NCBI GenBank assembly: GCA_031411995.1 | Contig: JANOCD010000139.1 | Coordinates: forward strand, 50,987 to 114,986 | Direction of reading: 5' to 3' | From: Rudanella sp031411995 | GTDB taxonomy: Bacteria; Bacteroidota; Bacteroidia; Cytophagales; Spirosomataceae | Length of the DNA stretch: 64,000 bases | Program-made: the position numbers and the translations under genes | Notes under the pieces: model-generated | Told to the model about the DNA's origin: nothing | What the model saw: the letters and a program-made list of their open reading frames with translations, nothing else | Database searches by the model: none | Shown: positions 18,120 to 25,973 of the stretch, in pieces | Position numbering within the stretch: the stretch's first letter is position 1 | How the letters are laid out: each line of letters begins with the position of its first letter

Positions 18120-18156
18120 TTCGGATGTTGGACGGCGGACCGTTCCAACATCCGAA
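18120..18156 (+). terminator. hairpin after hisB
   Basis: A perfect 13-bp stem, TTCGGATGTTGGA (18120-18132) and TCCAACATCCGAA (18144-18156), with an 11-base loop. No long T-run follows, so termination strength is uncertain. Confidence 0.6.
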
Positions 18157-18172
18157 ATTCAATGTCTTCTGT

Positions 18173-18180
18173 TATCTTTG
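18173..18180 (+). promoter_or_regulatory. Bacteroidota-type -7 element before the small membrane peptide
   Basis: TATCTTTG fits TAnnTTTG and lies 30 bases before the 33-codon reading frame. No good -33 element is visible. Confidence 0.45.
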
Positions 18181-18209
18181 TCCCACATTAATACAACCTG
18201 TTTCAGACA

Positions 18210-18311
18210 ATGGATTTATCAACTCCACTTACGCTCCTGTTCTACGCTGTACTGCTAACCGCTTCATTCATTGCGGGCCGCTGGTTAGAGAAAAACGAGC
18301 GGAAATATTAA
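18210..18311 (+). CDS. 33-residue single-span membrane peptide
   Basis: An ATG-initiated frame encoding 33 residues: a short polar start MDLSTP, one hydrophobic helix LTLLFYAVLLTASFIAG and a charged tail RWLEKNERKY. The tail fits the positive-inside rule with the C-terminus in the cytoplasm. It follows a TATCTTTG element by 30 bases and ends 4 bases before the acyltransferase ATG, suggesting a bicistronic message with coupled translation. No family is recognised. It may be a small partner or regulator of the acyltransferase, or simply a leader peptide. Confidence 0.55.
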   Translation: MDLSTPLTLLFYAVLLTASFIAGRWLEKNERKY

Positions 18312-18315
18312 TTTT

Positions 18316-18891
18316 ATGCTCGGTGCCATAACCCGTTGGTTATTCGTTGATGTTTATGGCTGGAAAATCGTCGGCCCGGTTCCGCACGAAATTCCCAAAG
18401 CAATTTGGGCGGTGGCTCCGCATTCTACAAACTGGGATTTTCCAATTGGTATTGGCATCCGCCCAACCATTCATATCTGGATAGAGTATCTGGCTAAAAG
18501 TCAGCTTTTTAAATGGTACTCAGCCTGGTTTTTTCGCCTGACGGGCGGAAGACCCGTCTATCGACACAAAGCCACCAACATGGTCGATGCGGTTGTCGAT
18601 GTATTCAATAATACAGACAGACTTCACCTGTGTATCACACCCGAAGGCACTCGCAGCGATGTGGCCAAACTCAAAACGGGTTTCTATTACATCGCGCTCA
18701 AAGCCAACGTTCCACTCATCCTGACTGGCTTCGACTGGCCCAACCGGCGCGTTATTCTCAGCGAACCGCTCTATGTGACAGGGGATTACGAGCACGATAT
18801 GATTCCGTTCTATGAGTTTTTTAGCCAAATTCCCGGCGTGAAAAAAACGTGGCTCAAGAACTGGGAACAATCGGGTGTGATTTCGGGGTAG
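18316..18891 (+). CDS. PlsC-like 1-acyl-glycerol-3-phosphate acyltransferase family protein
   Basis: A 191-residue acyltransferase with the HX4D catalytic motif in APHSTNWDFPIGI (about residue 35) and the substrate motif TPEGTRSD (about 110). TGGRPVYRHKA and PLILTGFDWPNRR mark further family blocks. The chain is short and the family includes phospholipid- and ornithine-lipid-type enzymes, so the acceptor is uncertain. It lies directly after a 33-residue membrane peptide, which probably shares its promoter. Confidence 0.82.
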   Translation: MLGAITRWLFVDVYGWKIVGPVPHEIPKAIWAVAPHSTNWDFPIGIGIRPTIHIWIEYLAKSQLFKWYSAWFFRLTGGRPVYRHKATNMVDAVVDVFNNTDRLHLCITPEGTRSDVAKLKTGFYYIALKANVPLILTGFDWPNRRVILSEPLYVTGDYEHDMIPFYEFFSQIPGVKKTWLKNWEQSGVISG

Positions 18892-18918
18892 ACGTCGGTA
18901 TAGGTTTGGGATAACCTA

Positions 18919-21393
18919 TTAATTCTTCACCCGTTTCTGCTCATTTTCTGAGCCGCCCGTTTGCCGCACCCGCAGGTTTTGCCCCTTGCTGAACCGATAA
19001 GACAAGGCCAGCGTAACCACCCGGCTGTCTAGATAACTAAGCCAACTGGCCGACGAATTGGCCAAACTCTGAATATCACCACCGGGCTGATTCGTGTAGA
19101 AAATATCGGTCACGTTCAGTTTGAGGGAGCCTTTATCTTTCCAGATTTTTTTGGCAACTGCCATCCTCACGTGCCAAATCGGAATGGTGATAAACTGCCC
19201 GGCGTGTACCTTCGACTGGTATAGTCCCCCCAATTCGGCACTCCATTTGGCGTTGATAACAAACTGGTTAGTAGGGGCAACGTACCAGTATGTACCGGCA
19301 TTGACCAGGTTTTGGTTATAGAGCGAAGCGGTAAACTTGTTATAGGTCAGTTCCGTATATAGTTGTAACGTCCACCATTTGGCCAATTGTTGGGAGACGT
19401 TTACCGAGGCTCCACAGCTAACATACTGGCCTAAATTTCCGGGCCGACTATAGAAAACAGTCGTGCTTTGCTCGACAGTCTCAAAAATCACGTCGCTCGA
19501 CTGAGTGTACTGTAGGGTAGTGGTGATGGCGTTATTGAGCGTGTAGGACAGTTCATAATTGTCGGAGAAACTAGGGCGTAGAAACGGGTTGCCCCCATAA
19601 AACGAAAATCGGTCCAGCGGATAGGTGAACGGATTCATATCCTGGTAATTAGGTCGGCTGATCCGGCGACCATACGAAAATCCCAGCACATGTTTCCCGG
19701 CCGTATCCAGTTTGTAAGATGCGTAGAAAGTGGGGAACAGATTGTTGTAACGCCGGGTGAACGACGAATCCTTCACTATTTTGTTACCCAACTGATGCCC
19801 CCGAATATCCGTGTTTTCATAGCGCAGCCCTGCCTGAACCGATAGCCGTTTACCATCGACGCTATAATTCAGATAAGCTGCATTGATGGCTTCTTTGTAT
19901 TGAAAATTATTGGAAAATAGGTAGTTAGGCACTCGCTCGCTATTGATAATATCAAAAAAATCGGCTACGTTTCCCGTTTCAATGTCACTTCGTTTCAGCC
20001 CTGACTCGAATTTACCGCCCCTTTTTAGGGGATGTACATAATCAATTTTTGCAGTTTTGATGTCGATTATCGAGGGCAGAGACGACTCCAAAACGGTGCG
20101 ACTTGCAAATGTCCGGGTGGCACTTGCAGGCCGGGTAGTGCTGACAGGAAGAGTAGTTTCGTTAGTGAGCGACTGATTCAGGGTAGACCTGTAGGTGATA
20201 TAGTCCAGATTGGCCGACAGCTCTCTACCGGATTTATCAATTTTGTAGGCATAATTCAGGTTGATGCTCCCGTTTTTCCAGAGCTTTTCGGCAGGACTTT
20301 CTCCCTCGTTGAACGCCGAGGTATTGTTGCTGGCATCAAGAACTCTCGCGTGGTTGGTAATCAGTGTACTGGATGGGTTTCGGAACCCGTTCAGCACCAG
20401 GCCCAGGGTTGTTTTTTTTGACACATACCAATCGACTCCCAGTTTCAGGTTCGCGCTGCTTTGTTCCCGCCTGATGTATGAGTTTTGGGTAAAGCCCGAT
20501 TTGGGCGCACCCGATTCCGTAAAATACTGCCGCCGAATCGTTAGATCCTGGTAACTATCATTCACGTTCAGACTGGCGTTGCTGAAAAAATTGAACTTGT
20601 TAATTCGGTAGTTCAGGTTCAGGCTGTTGTTAGTTCGCAGGTAGCGGCCCCGTCCATAGCTAAGATTGAAACCGCCATTGAACCCCTTTGTCCTGGTTTT
20701 TTTGAGCCGGATATTAATAACACCCGCGCTGCCGGCCGCATCATATTTGGCGGGCGGGTTGGTCATGATCTCAATCGTTTCTAGCGACCCTGCCGGCAAC
20801 GACCGCAAATAGTTGGCCAAGTCAGTTGCTGCCAGGTAGGTTGGTTTGTCGTCCACAAAAACGACTACCCCCGGTCGGCCTTTGAGGCTGATGGTGCCAT
20901 TGGCATCAATCTGAATGCCGGGTGATTTTTCCAGAACATCGAGCGAGGTAGCCCCCGCATTACTAATCAGTGCGTCGGGACTAATGATGGTGCGGTCGAT
21001 ACGTCGCTCCACGAAGTTCTTTTTGGTGACTACGCTTACTTCCGTTAACTGCTTATCGGCGGGTTGCAGGAGTACTTTCTGAAGATCTATCGCAGGGTGT
21101 TGCTCATCCAGGGTCAGTGGCTCGCTTCGGAATTTTTGGTATCCAATATGACTCACTATTACCCAAAAGCTACCGTATTTGAGGCCCACGAAGACAAATG
21201 CTCCGTTGGCTTCGGTCAGTGCCACTTTCACTACCGATGAGTCTACCGCTTTCAATAAAGAAACCACCGCCCCTTCCATATCCTGCTGGTCACCACCAAA
21301 TAGGGTGCCTGTAATTTGACCAGTTTGCCCATAGGATTGCGTCAGGAAAAAAACAAAAAAAACGGTTGTAAGTGTGAATGTAAACTTGTTCAT
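18919..21393 (-). CDS. outer-membrane beta-barrel protein, TonB-receptor-like (OMP_b-brl_3 type)
   Basis: An 824-residue exported protein. A signal peptide (ends about SYGQ, residue 22) is followed by a carboxypeptidase-regulatory-like beta-sandwich (about 24-112), a plug-like domain (about 118-235) with SNAGATSLDVLEKSPGIQ and VFVDDKPTYL, and a large barrel (about 240-824). The NPPAKYDAAGSAGVINIRLKK block is typical of the OMP_b-brl_3 group, often annotated as outer membrane receptors without SusC features. No SusD partner is adjacent. It lies 100 bases after a two-component operon on the same strand, so that system may control it. The substrate is unknown. Confidence 0.85.
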   Translation of the reverse strand: MNKFTFTLTTVFFVFFLTQSYGQTGQITGTLFGGDQQDMEGAVVSLLKAVDSSVVKVALTEANGAFVFVGLKYGSFWVIVSHIGYQKFRSEPLTLDEQHPAIDLQKVLLQPADKQLTEVSVVTKKNFVERRIDRTIISPDALISNAGATSLDVLEKSPGIQIDANGTISLKGRPGVVVFVDDKPTYLAATDLANYLRSLPAGSLETIEIMTNPPAKYDAAGSAGVINIRLKKTRTKGFNGGFNLSYGRGRYLRTNNSLNLNYRINKFNFFSNASLNVNDSYQDLTIRRQYFTESGAPKSGFTQNSYIRREQSSANLKLGVDWYVSKKTTLGLVLNGFRNPSSTLITNHARVLDASNNTSAFNEGESPAEKLWKNGSINLNYAYKIDKSGRELSANLDYITYRSTLNQSLTNETTLPVSTTRPASATRTFASRTVLESSLPSIIDIKTAKIDYVHPLKRGGKFESGLKRSDIETGNVADFFDIINSERVPNYLFSNNFQYKEAINAAYLNYSVDGKRLSVQAGLRYENTDIRGHQLGNKIVKDSSFTRRYNNLFPTFYASYKLDTAGKHVLGFSYGRRISRPNYQDMNPFTYPLDRFSFYGGNPFLRPSFSDNYELSYTLNNAITTTLQYTQSSDVIFETVEQSTTVFYSRPGNLGQYVSCGASVNVSQQLAKWWTLQLYTELTYNKFTASLYNQNLVNAGTYWYVAPTNQFVINAKWSAELGGLYQSKVHAGQFITIPIWHVRMAVAKKIWKDKGSLKLNVTDIFYTNQPGGDIQSLANSSASWLSYLDSRVVTLALSYRFSKGQNLRVRQTGGSENEQKRVKN

Positions 21394-21419
21394 GAAGTGC
21401 GTGAGTATGAACCAATTTA

Positions 21420-21450
21420 CGAAAGTACCATTTGTTCACTTATCGACAAA
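21420..21450 (-). promoter_or_regulatory. candidate promoter of the outer-membrane barrel gene
   Basis: Reading the minus strand, TTTG (21447-21450) is followed after 19 bases by TACTTTCG (21420-21427). This matches the Bacteroidota -33 TTTG / -7 TAnnTTTG layout with one base changed. It lies about 27 bases before the start codon, implying that the barrel gene has its own promoter. Confidence 0.6.
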
Positions 21451-21493
21451 CCAGCTATACGAAACTGTGTCCATAATTTAACTTAGTACCGAT

Positions 21494-22162
21494 CTACAAT
21501 AAACTGGCGGGGTCAAGTAACCCGTTCTTAATGGCAAAAATCACCAGACCCGCTGTGTTTCTGGCCCCTGTTTTTTCAAGTAAATTGGCCCGGTGACCAT
21601 CCACGGTGCGGATGCTCAGGCAAAGCTGATCGGCAATTTCGGGGGCGGTTCGTTGCTTGCAGATCAGGTCGAGCACTTCGGTTTCGCGGGCAGTGAGGGT
21701 AGTGGGGAGGGCCTCGGTGAGCAACCGGCGTGGTTTGCGCACCAGCATCCGGTTTTTCATGGCTGTCAGAAACGCTTCATTAAAATAAAATTCTTTCTCC
21801 ACCACATCGCGAATGGCCCGCTCCACTTCCACGGGTTCCACATTTTTAAACAGGTAGGCATTCACGCCCAAATCCATCAGGTGCGTCACAAACCGGTCTT
21901 CGCCATACACCGACAGAATAATGATTTTCAGGTTGGGATAGAGTTTGTGAATCTGTTTGGTCGTTTCCACCCCATTCAGTTCGGGCATCGACAGGTCGAG
22001 CAGCACCACATTGGGTTGGGGGTCGGCTGTTTGGAGGGCATCGAGCAGCGCACGGCCATTGTCGGCTTCCAGCATTATCTGAATACCATGGAAGCCATCG
22101 ACAATAGCCATCATTCCCTTGCGAAACAGCATTTGGTCGTCGGCAATAGCTACGTTAATCAT
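21494..22162 (-). CDS. NarL/FixJ-type response regulator
   Basis: A 222-residue regulator. The receiver domain (about 1-120) has the acidic pocket ADDQ, phospho-acceptor Asp in VVLLDLSMPELNG (about 56) and Lys in YLFKNVEP. A LuxR-type DNA-binding domain follows (about 150-210; LTARETEVLDLICKQRTAPEIADQL and SIRTVDGHRANLLEKTG). It starts 21 bases after the histidine kinase gene and forms a cognate pair with it. Confidence 0.93.
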   Translation of the reverse strand: MINVAIADDQMLFRKGMMAIVDGFHGIQIMLEADNGRALLDALQTADPQPNVVLLDLSMPELNGVETTKQIHKLYPNLKIIILSVYGEDRFVTHLMDLGVNAYLFKNVEPVEVERAIRDVVEKEFYFNEAFLTAMKNRMLVRKPRRLLTEALPTTLTARETEVLDLICKQRTAPEIADQLCLSIRTVDGHRANLLEKTGARNTAGLVIFAIKNGLLDPASLL

Positions 22163-22183
22163 GGCGGTTATAGTTTGTAGTTT

Positions 22184-22975
22184 TTACACCGGTATGCTAA
22201 CGATCACCCGTAATCCTGCTCCCGGCTTTGTATCGAAGATGGCTGTTCCATGGAGCATGTGGGCGCGGGTTTCAATGTTTTTCAGACCGAGACTTCGTTT
22301 CTGGTATGCTTCCTCGAAGTCAAATCCTTTGCCATTATCGGCATATGTTAGCACAAGCCGGCTTTGATTCTTTTCAACAACCAACTGAATATCAGTAGCT
22401 TCTGCGTGTTTAATAGAATTATTGAGTAGTTCTTGCACCAGTCGATACACAATGAGGCTGGTTCGGGTGGGCAGCTTCAAGTCGGGGTCAACGGTGAGGT
22501 CAACCTCCACATCGGCGAGATCCATGGCATTTTCGCAGAGGCCTTCAAGGGCATAGGTGAGGCCGAGTTCGTCGAGACCCTGGGGCAGCAGGTCGTTGGA
22601 AATGCGCCGGACACTGTCGATGGTATTGTCGATCACCACTTTGAATCGGGCAGTTAGGCCGTTGGATTCAGGGGTGGGCGGGTCGGTTTGGGCGAGTTGC
22701 CCCACCAGCAGGCGCATGGCCGAGAGGGCGGCCCCCACCTCGTCGTGCAGGTCGCGGGCCACCCGCTTTCGCTCATCTTCCACGGCATCGAGGGTGCGAT
22801 AAATCACATCCTGCTGATAGTTCAGTTCCATTTCTTTGACGCGCAGTTCTCCTTCGGACAGGCGTTTTTGGTATACAATTACGAAGCCCACCACCCCGGC
22901 CACCAACAGGAGCAGGGTAAGCGTACCCCCAAGAATTAACACATATAAGTCTATCGAAGCTTCGGGCTGAACCAT
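22184..22975 (-). CDS. HisKA_3-type sensor histidine kinase
   Basis: A 263-residue kinase with one N-terminal membrane segment (LYVLILGGTLTLLLLVAGVV), a short coiled stretch, the HisKA_3 phospho-site ERKRVARDLHDEVGAALSA and a HATPase domain with ELLNNSIKHAEAT and DNGKGFDF. There is no periplasmic sensor domain. The gene overlaps the preceding multi-span membrane gene by 25 bases, which may supply the sensing part. Confidence 0.92.
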   Translation of the reverse strand: MVQPEASIDLYVLILGGTLTLLLLVAGVVGFVIVYQKRLSEGELRVKEMELNYQQDVIYRTLDAVEDERKRVARDLHDEVGAALSAMRLLVGQLAQTDPPTPESNGLTARFKVVIDNTIDSVRRISNDLLPQGLDELGLTYALEGLCENAMDLADVEVDLTVDPDLKLPTRTSLIVYRLVQELLNNSIKHAEATDIQLVVEKNQSRLVLTYADNGKGFDFEEAYQKRSLGLKNIETRAHMLHGTAIFDTKPGAGLRVIVSIPV

Positions 22976-23604
22976 AAACCAACGCCAATTAACAGGTGCA
23001 TCAAGACCATCAACATCGCGTGAAGGCCAAAGACTGTCAAGATAAGCGTTCGATCTGACTTGACTAATAGAGCGTTACTCAAAATTAGAAAAAACAGGCT
23101 ACCGGCAAAGTACAGCAGGAAACCCGTGTTGATCCAGAATATCGGATTTTTATCGAGTCGTTTGGTCGATAGTTCGGTAAGCATTTTATAATAACACAGC
23201 ACGGCCAGGCCAATAATCAGTACTGCTTCAAGCCCACGGGCATACGTGTTATACCCGCTGAGAGGTTGCAGGAACAGACTGTTCAGAATGGCCAGAATTG
23301 TGAAACCGACCATTAATCCTGACACCAGAGAACGGGGATAGAAATAGCCGAAAAATGTAAAATAGAATAGAGCGATGATATTGAATTCCAGAATGGTGTA
23401 GACATGCAGAATGTGGAGGTTTCGCATGTGCAACACCCGTCCGGTTATGTAGGCAATGATTTCACCCAGCACGGCTAACCCAACAAAAAGCGCCACAAAG
23501 CGCAGAGAATCTGTCAGATAGCGTAAGCGTATCAGCGCTATTACTGCCGAAAACAGCAGGAAATAGGACCCGTACTTACCAATCCAAATAAAAAAATCCT
23601 GCAT
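22951..23604 (-). CDS. multi-span membrane protein, putative partner of the histidine kinase
   Basis: A 217-residue protein with six or seven predicted membrane helices and few soluble segments. No family is recognised with certainty. Small integral-membrane proteins of this kind are often encoded immediately upstream of short NarX-like kinases in Bacteroidota. The 25-base overlap with the kinase gene implies coupled translation and a shared function, such as signal reception or kinase scaffolding. The function is inferred from context only. Confidence 0.7.
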   Translation of the reverse strand: MQDFFIWIGKYGSYFLLFSAVIALIRLRYLTDSLRFVALFVGLAVLGEIIAYITGRVLHMRNLHILHVYTILEFNIIALFYFTFFGYFYPRSLVSGLMVGFTILAILNSLFLQPLSGYNTYARGLEAVLIIGLAVLCYYKMLTELSTKRLDKNPIFWINTGFLLYFAGSLFFLILSNALLVKSDRTLILTVFGLHAMLMVLMHLLIGVGLWFSPKLR

Positions 23605-23711
23605 GAATGATGTGGCTTAAGCACTGGTGGAGACTGCCTGCGGCTGTTGTCTTCCAACAAACAGCCTCCATTCTATGGGTTAGGTAATACTGGTATGGAT
23701 ATAGCGGTCAG

Positions 23712-24173
23712 CTACAAACAACGCTCGTCGGCTTCGCCAATAAATAGCGGACTTGTAGTATCGCAATAGGGCGGGCAACCACTCGAAAAGTCAAACACAT
23801 CGTAGTCTTCCACAATGGTTTGATCGCCGGTGCCAATCACTACTTCACCTACCAGGTCGATGATGCGGTCGGGGTCGGGTGCTTCGGGGTGCACATCGCC
23901 GTTGCGGGCGGCCGAAGCCAACACCAGGCAGGGATGCAATTCGCCGGTTTTTGGGTCTTCTTTGCGGCCCATATACATCCGAATGTACTCCGTATCGTCC
24001 TGAGCGAGCAGTTCAACAAAGTCGGCGCGATGCACCAGGAAGGCCCGCATGTCTTCGGGGTCGATAGGTTTGTCGCCGGGCTCGGCCTCTATCCAGTTGG
24101 TAATCCATTTTTGGGCCGTTTCCAGGGGGATGGAATACGGTTTCCAGTCGAGGTTTTCTGATTGAGTAGTCAT
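23712..24173 (-). CDS. uncharacterised 153-residue soluble protein
   Basis: No signal peptide, membrane segment or known motif is seen. The protein is acidic, with KPYSIPLETAQKWITNWIEAE near the N-terminus, RMYMGRKEDPKTGELHPCLV in the middle and a Cys-containing tail FDFSSGCPPYCDTTSP. The CPPYCD motif could bind metal or form a disulfide, but this is speculation. Coding is supported by codon periodicity and a clean ATG. It stands alone, 107 bases upstream of the membrane/kinase/regulator operon. Confidence 0.6.
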   Translation of the reverse strand: MTTQSENLDWKPYSIPLETAQKWITNWIEAEPGDKPIDPEDMRAFLVHRADFVELLAQDDTEYIRMYMGRKEDPKTGELHPCLVLASAARNGDVHPEAPDPDRIIDLVGEVVIGTGDQTIVEDYDVFDFSSGCPPYCDTTSPLFIGEADERCL

Positions 24174-24269
24174 TAAGTGATTTGGTTAATGCAAAACAAC
24201 GCATTTCAGTAAGATCATACACCCGTAGAAATACCCGTTTTTGGAAAACAGCAGAAATGCCCGCTCACT

Positions 24270-24314
24270 AACAGCAGAACTACCCGTTTTCTGAAAACGG
24301 GTAGTTCTGCTGTT
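24270..24314. repeat. 45-base palindrome with 21-bp arms
   Basis: Arms 24270-24290 and 24294-24314 are perfect reverse complements around a 3-base centre CTG. The words CAGCAGAA, ACCCG and TTTTTGGAAAAC just to the left (about 24225-24262) are a degraded copy of the same unit. No T-run follows, so a plain terminator is less likely than an operator or mobile palindromic element. Confidence 0.85.
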
Positions 24315-24440
24315 ATACAGATCATTGGAACCCAGCACCTTTGCAGCGGTCTATATGATCATTTCTCTTTTTAAAAACTGCTCAGTTTTCTCCGCCTGTA
24401 GCCTGTGTTCTCGCAGGTTACAGGGACGGGGATCTGAAAA

Positions 24441-24479
24441 TGTCCGATTTTGACTAGTATTTGTCTGATTTTGAATAGT
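24441..24479 (+). promoter_or_regulatory. 18-bp direct repeats, 21-base period, upstream of the P47-like gene
   Basis: TGTCCGATTTTGACTAGT (24441-24458) and TGTCTGATTTTGAATAGT (24462-24479) differ at two positions and are spaced exactly 21 bases apart, two helical turns. The second ends 76 bases before the start codon. AraC-type regulators commonly bind such direct repeats. A related TTTGTCCGAAAA pair with the same period precedes the 4022-residue giant gene. Confidence 0.65.
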
Positions 24480-24555
24480 CTGTCATGTGGTAATATATGA
24501 AGTTTGCATCAGTCTTTATCCTTCCTCTTTTTAAACTTTCCTTCCTTCCTGAACC

Positions 24556-25827
24556 ATGAACACTTATGGCTGGGATAGTGTCTTTGTGCTGAGTGTTGCG
24601 GAGGCCAATAAGCAGTTGGCCGCCAACATGAGTCAGCTTATCGACACGTTCGATTTTGCCTATACGGCCGGTCTTGCCCCTACCACCATTCAGGGGACAT
24701 TTGCACCCTGGCAAATCGTGCCGGGTGGCTCCAATACCATTATCCAGATGCAGTTCCCGATTCAAACCGGCACCATGTCGATTTCGGGAATTGGCGACTA
24801 TTCGCTCAATGGGGTATCGGTGGAGTTGCAAATTTCGCTCGGTATTCTGCCCAGCACCGTTCAGGCGCAAACCGATACGCTGGCGTTTAATTTCAGTGGC
24901 AGCACCGTCAGCACGGCCACCGGCATTACGTATGTATGTACGCTGGACCCGAACCATCAGATTCCTGACACCTACGAAAGTCTGCTTGGCGATTCGCTCA
25001 TTCAGTGTTTGCTGACCAACACGGCGGCCATCACCTACGTGTTTGCCACCATCGACCTGATGCCCAGCAGCGAAAGCTGGCTCACCCCTGCCGAATCGGT
25101 ATTTTGTTATCAGCAACCCGTGGGCGGCACGGCGGCTTACCTCTCCATTCTGAGTATGACCACCGTGCAGAACGTGAGTGGGATGAGCCGCAACATCGAC
25201 TCCGGCCTGCTCAACGCGGCCTACGACTGGTCGATGGCGATTTCGCCGGGGATGTTTCTGAAAGGGGTGATTCAGCCGACCCTGCCCACCGTGTTTGGCA
25301 ACGGCACCACGGCCAGCACCTTTACCTACAATGCCTCGCAAACGGCCATCCAGAACACGCGGGCATTTGGCGTGGGCAAAGTAACATCGGGCCTGATCGA
25401 CTACTACCCACAGATCACGAGCCTGTCGATGACCATCAGCAACAACGCGCTGCACTCCGTCACGAGCGGCAATTGCGACCTGTATGCGGGCATTTCAATG
25501 ACGTTTACGATCACCTCTAACAACGTGATGGTGTTCAACACCGGCAACCAGACATTCACGTTTAACACTGACCCGAACCCCTCCGAAACCCACGACGATG
25601 ACATTCCAACCTGGGAGGAGATCCTGTTTCTGGGCCTGGTGGATATTATTATGGATGTGGTTGTCAATTTCATTGCCAACGATATTGCCGATCAGCTCAA
25701 TACCATCACCGGCACCCGCAGCTTCGCGGGGGTATCGCCCTACGTGGTGCAGTGGACCGGCATGAATTCCCTGAATGTGAAGGCCGGTGGCCTCAGCACC
25801 AGTTTTTATATGCAGGGGAGTATGTGA
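24556..25827 (+). CDS. P-47-like TULIP-family protein
   Basis: A 423-residue protein resembling clostridial P-47, encoded beside neurotoxin genes in orfX-type botulinum clusters. P-47 and OrfX proteins have TULIP (tubular lipid-binding) folds. As recalled from the family, matching features are the N-terminal MNTYGWDSVF, WQIVPGGSN followed by a MQFPI strand, AAITYVFATIDL, DYYPQITSLSM, FNTDPNPS and a closing VVQWTGMNSLNV ... FYMQGSM. Length is also like P-47 (about 415). No signal peptide is seen, so the protein is cytoplasmic or released by another route. It is first of three related genes. Its stop codon lies inside the first reverse unit of an 8-bp repeat hairpin. Confidence 0.8.
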   Translation: MNTYGWDSVFVLSVAEANKQLAANMSQLIDTFDFAYTAGLAPTTIQGTFAPWQIVPGGSNTIIQMQFPIQTGTMSISGIGDYSLNGVSVELQISLGILPSTVQAQTDTLAFNFSGSTVSTATGITYVCTLDPNHQIPDTYESLLGDSLIQCLLTNTAAITYVFATIDLMPSSESWLTPAESVFCYQQPVGGTAAYLSILSMTTVQNVSGMSRNIDSGLLNAAYDWSMAISPGMFLKGVIQPTLPTVFGNGTTASTFTYNASQTAIQNTRAFGVGKVTSGLIDYYPQITSLSMTISNNALHSVTSGNCDLYAGISMTFTITSNNVMVFNTGNQTFTFNTDPNPSETHDDDIPTWEEILFLGLVDIIMDVVVNFIANDIADQLNTITGTRSFAGVSPYVVQWTGMNSLNVKAGGLSTSFYMQGSM

Positions 25828-25970
25828 AAGAGTGAAAGAGCGAAAGAATGCCTACCTGCTGGATGCCCCCCTCTCTCTTTCGCTCTTTCACTCTTTCGCT
25901 CTTTCGCTCTTTCGCTCTTTCACTCTTTCACTCTTTCACTCTTTCACTCTTTCACTCTTTCACTCTTTCT
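25825..25970 (+). repeat. 8-bp tandem repeat run with inverted arm between TULIP genes 1 and 2
   Basis: Twelve head-to-tail copies of CTCTTTCA/CTCTTTCG (25875-25970, last copy CTCTTTCT) end 3 bases before the start codon of the second TULIP gene. Three reverse-complement copies (25825-25848) begin at the stop codon of the first. The arms can pair in several registers over about 22 bp across a spacer of about 27 bases. Copy number is expected to vary by slippage and would change the leader structure next to the start codon. Confidence 0.9.
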
Positions 25971-25973
25971 ACC

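Larger units (their letters stand above)
24174..24555. other. 382-base gene-free region before the P47-like cluster
   Basis: It holds no convincing gene. It contains a 45-base palindrome (24270-24314) with partial copies of the same words to its left, a second hairpin of 10 of 11 paired bases (24395-24405 with 24414-24424), and two 18-bp direct repeats with a 21-base period (24441-24479). It separates a minus-strand hypothetical gene from the plus-strand TULIP genes, so it must hold both promoters. Confidence 0.8.

Noticed and set aside
24454..25455. 333-codon minus-strand frame over the P47-like gene
   Set aside because: Composition follows the antisense of the plus-strand gene, which has strong family motifs; no start context or domain is visible.
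25848..25973. Upstream in-frame extension of TULIP gene 2
   Set aside because: It is only translated 8-bp repeat (LSLFHSFT period) and would hide the conserved N-terminal WDT motif; the ATG at 25974 is the better start.
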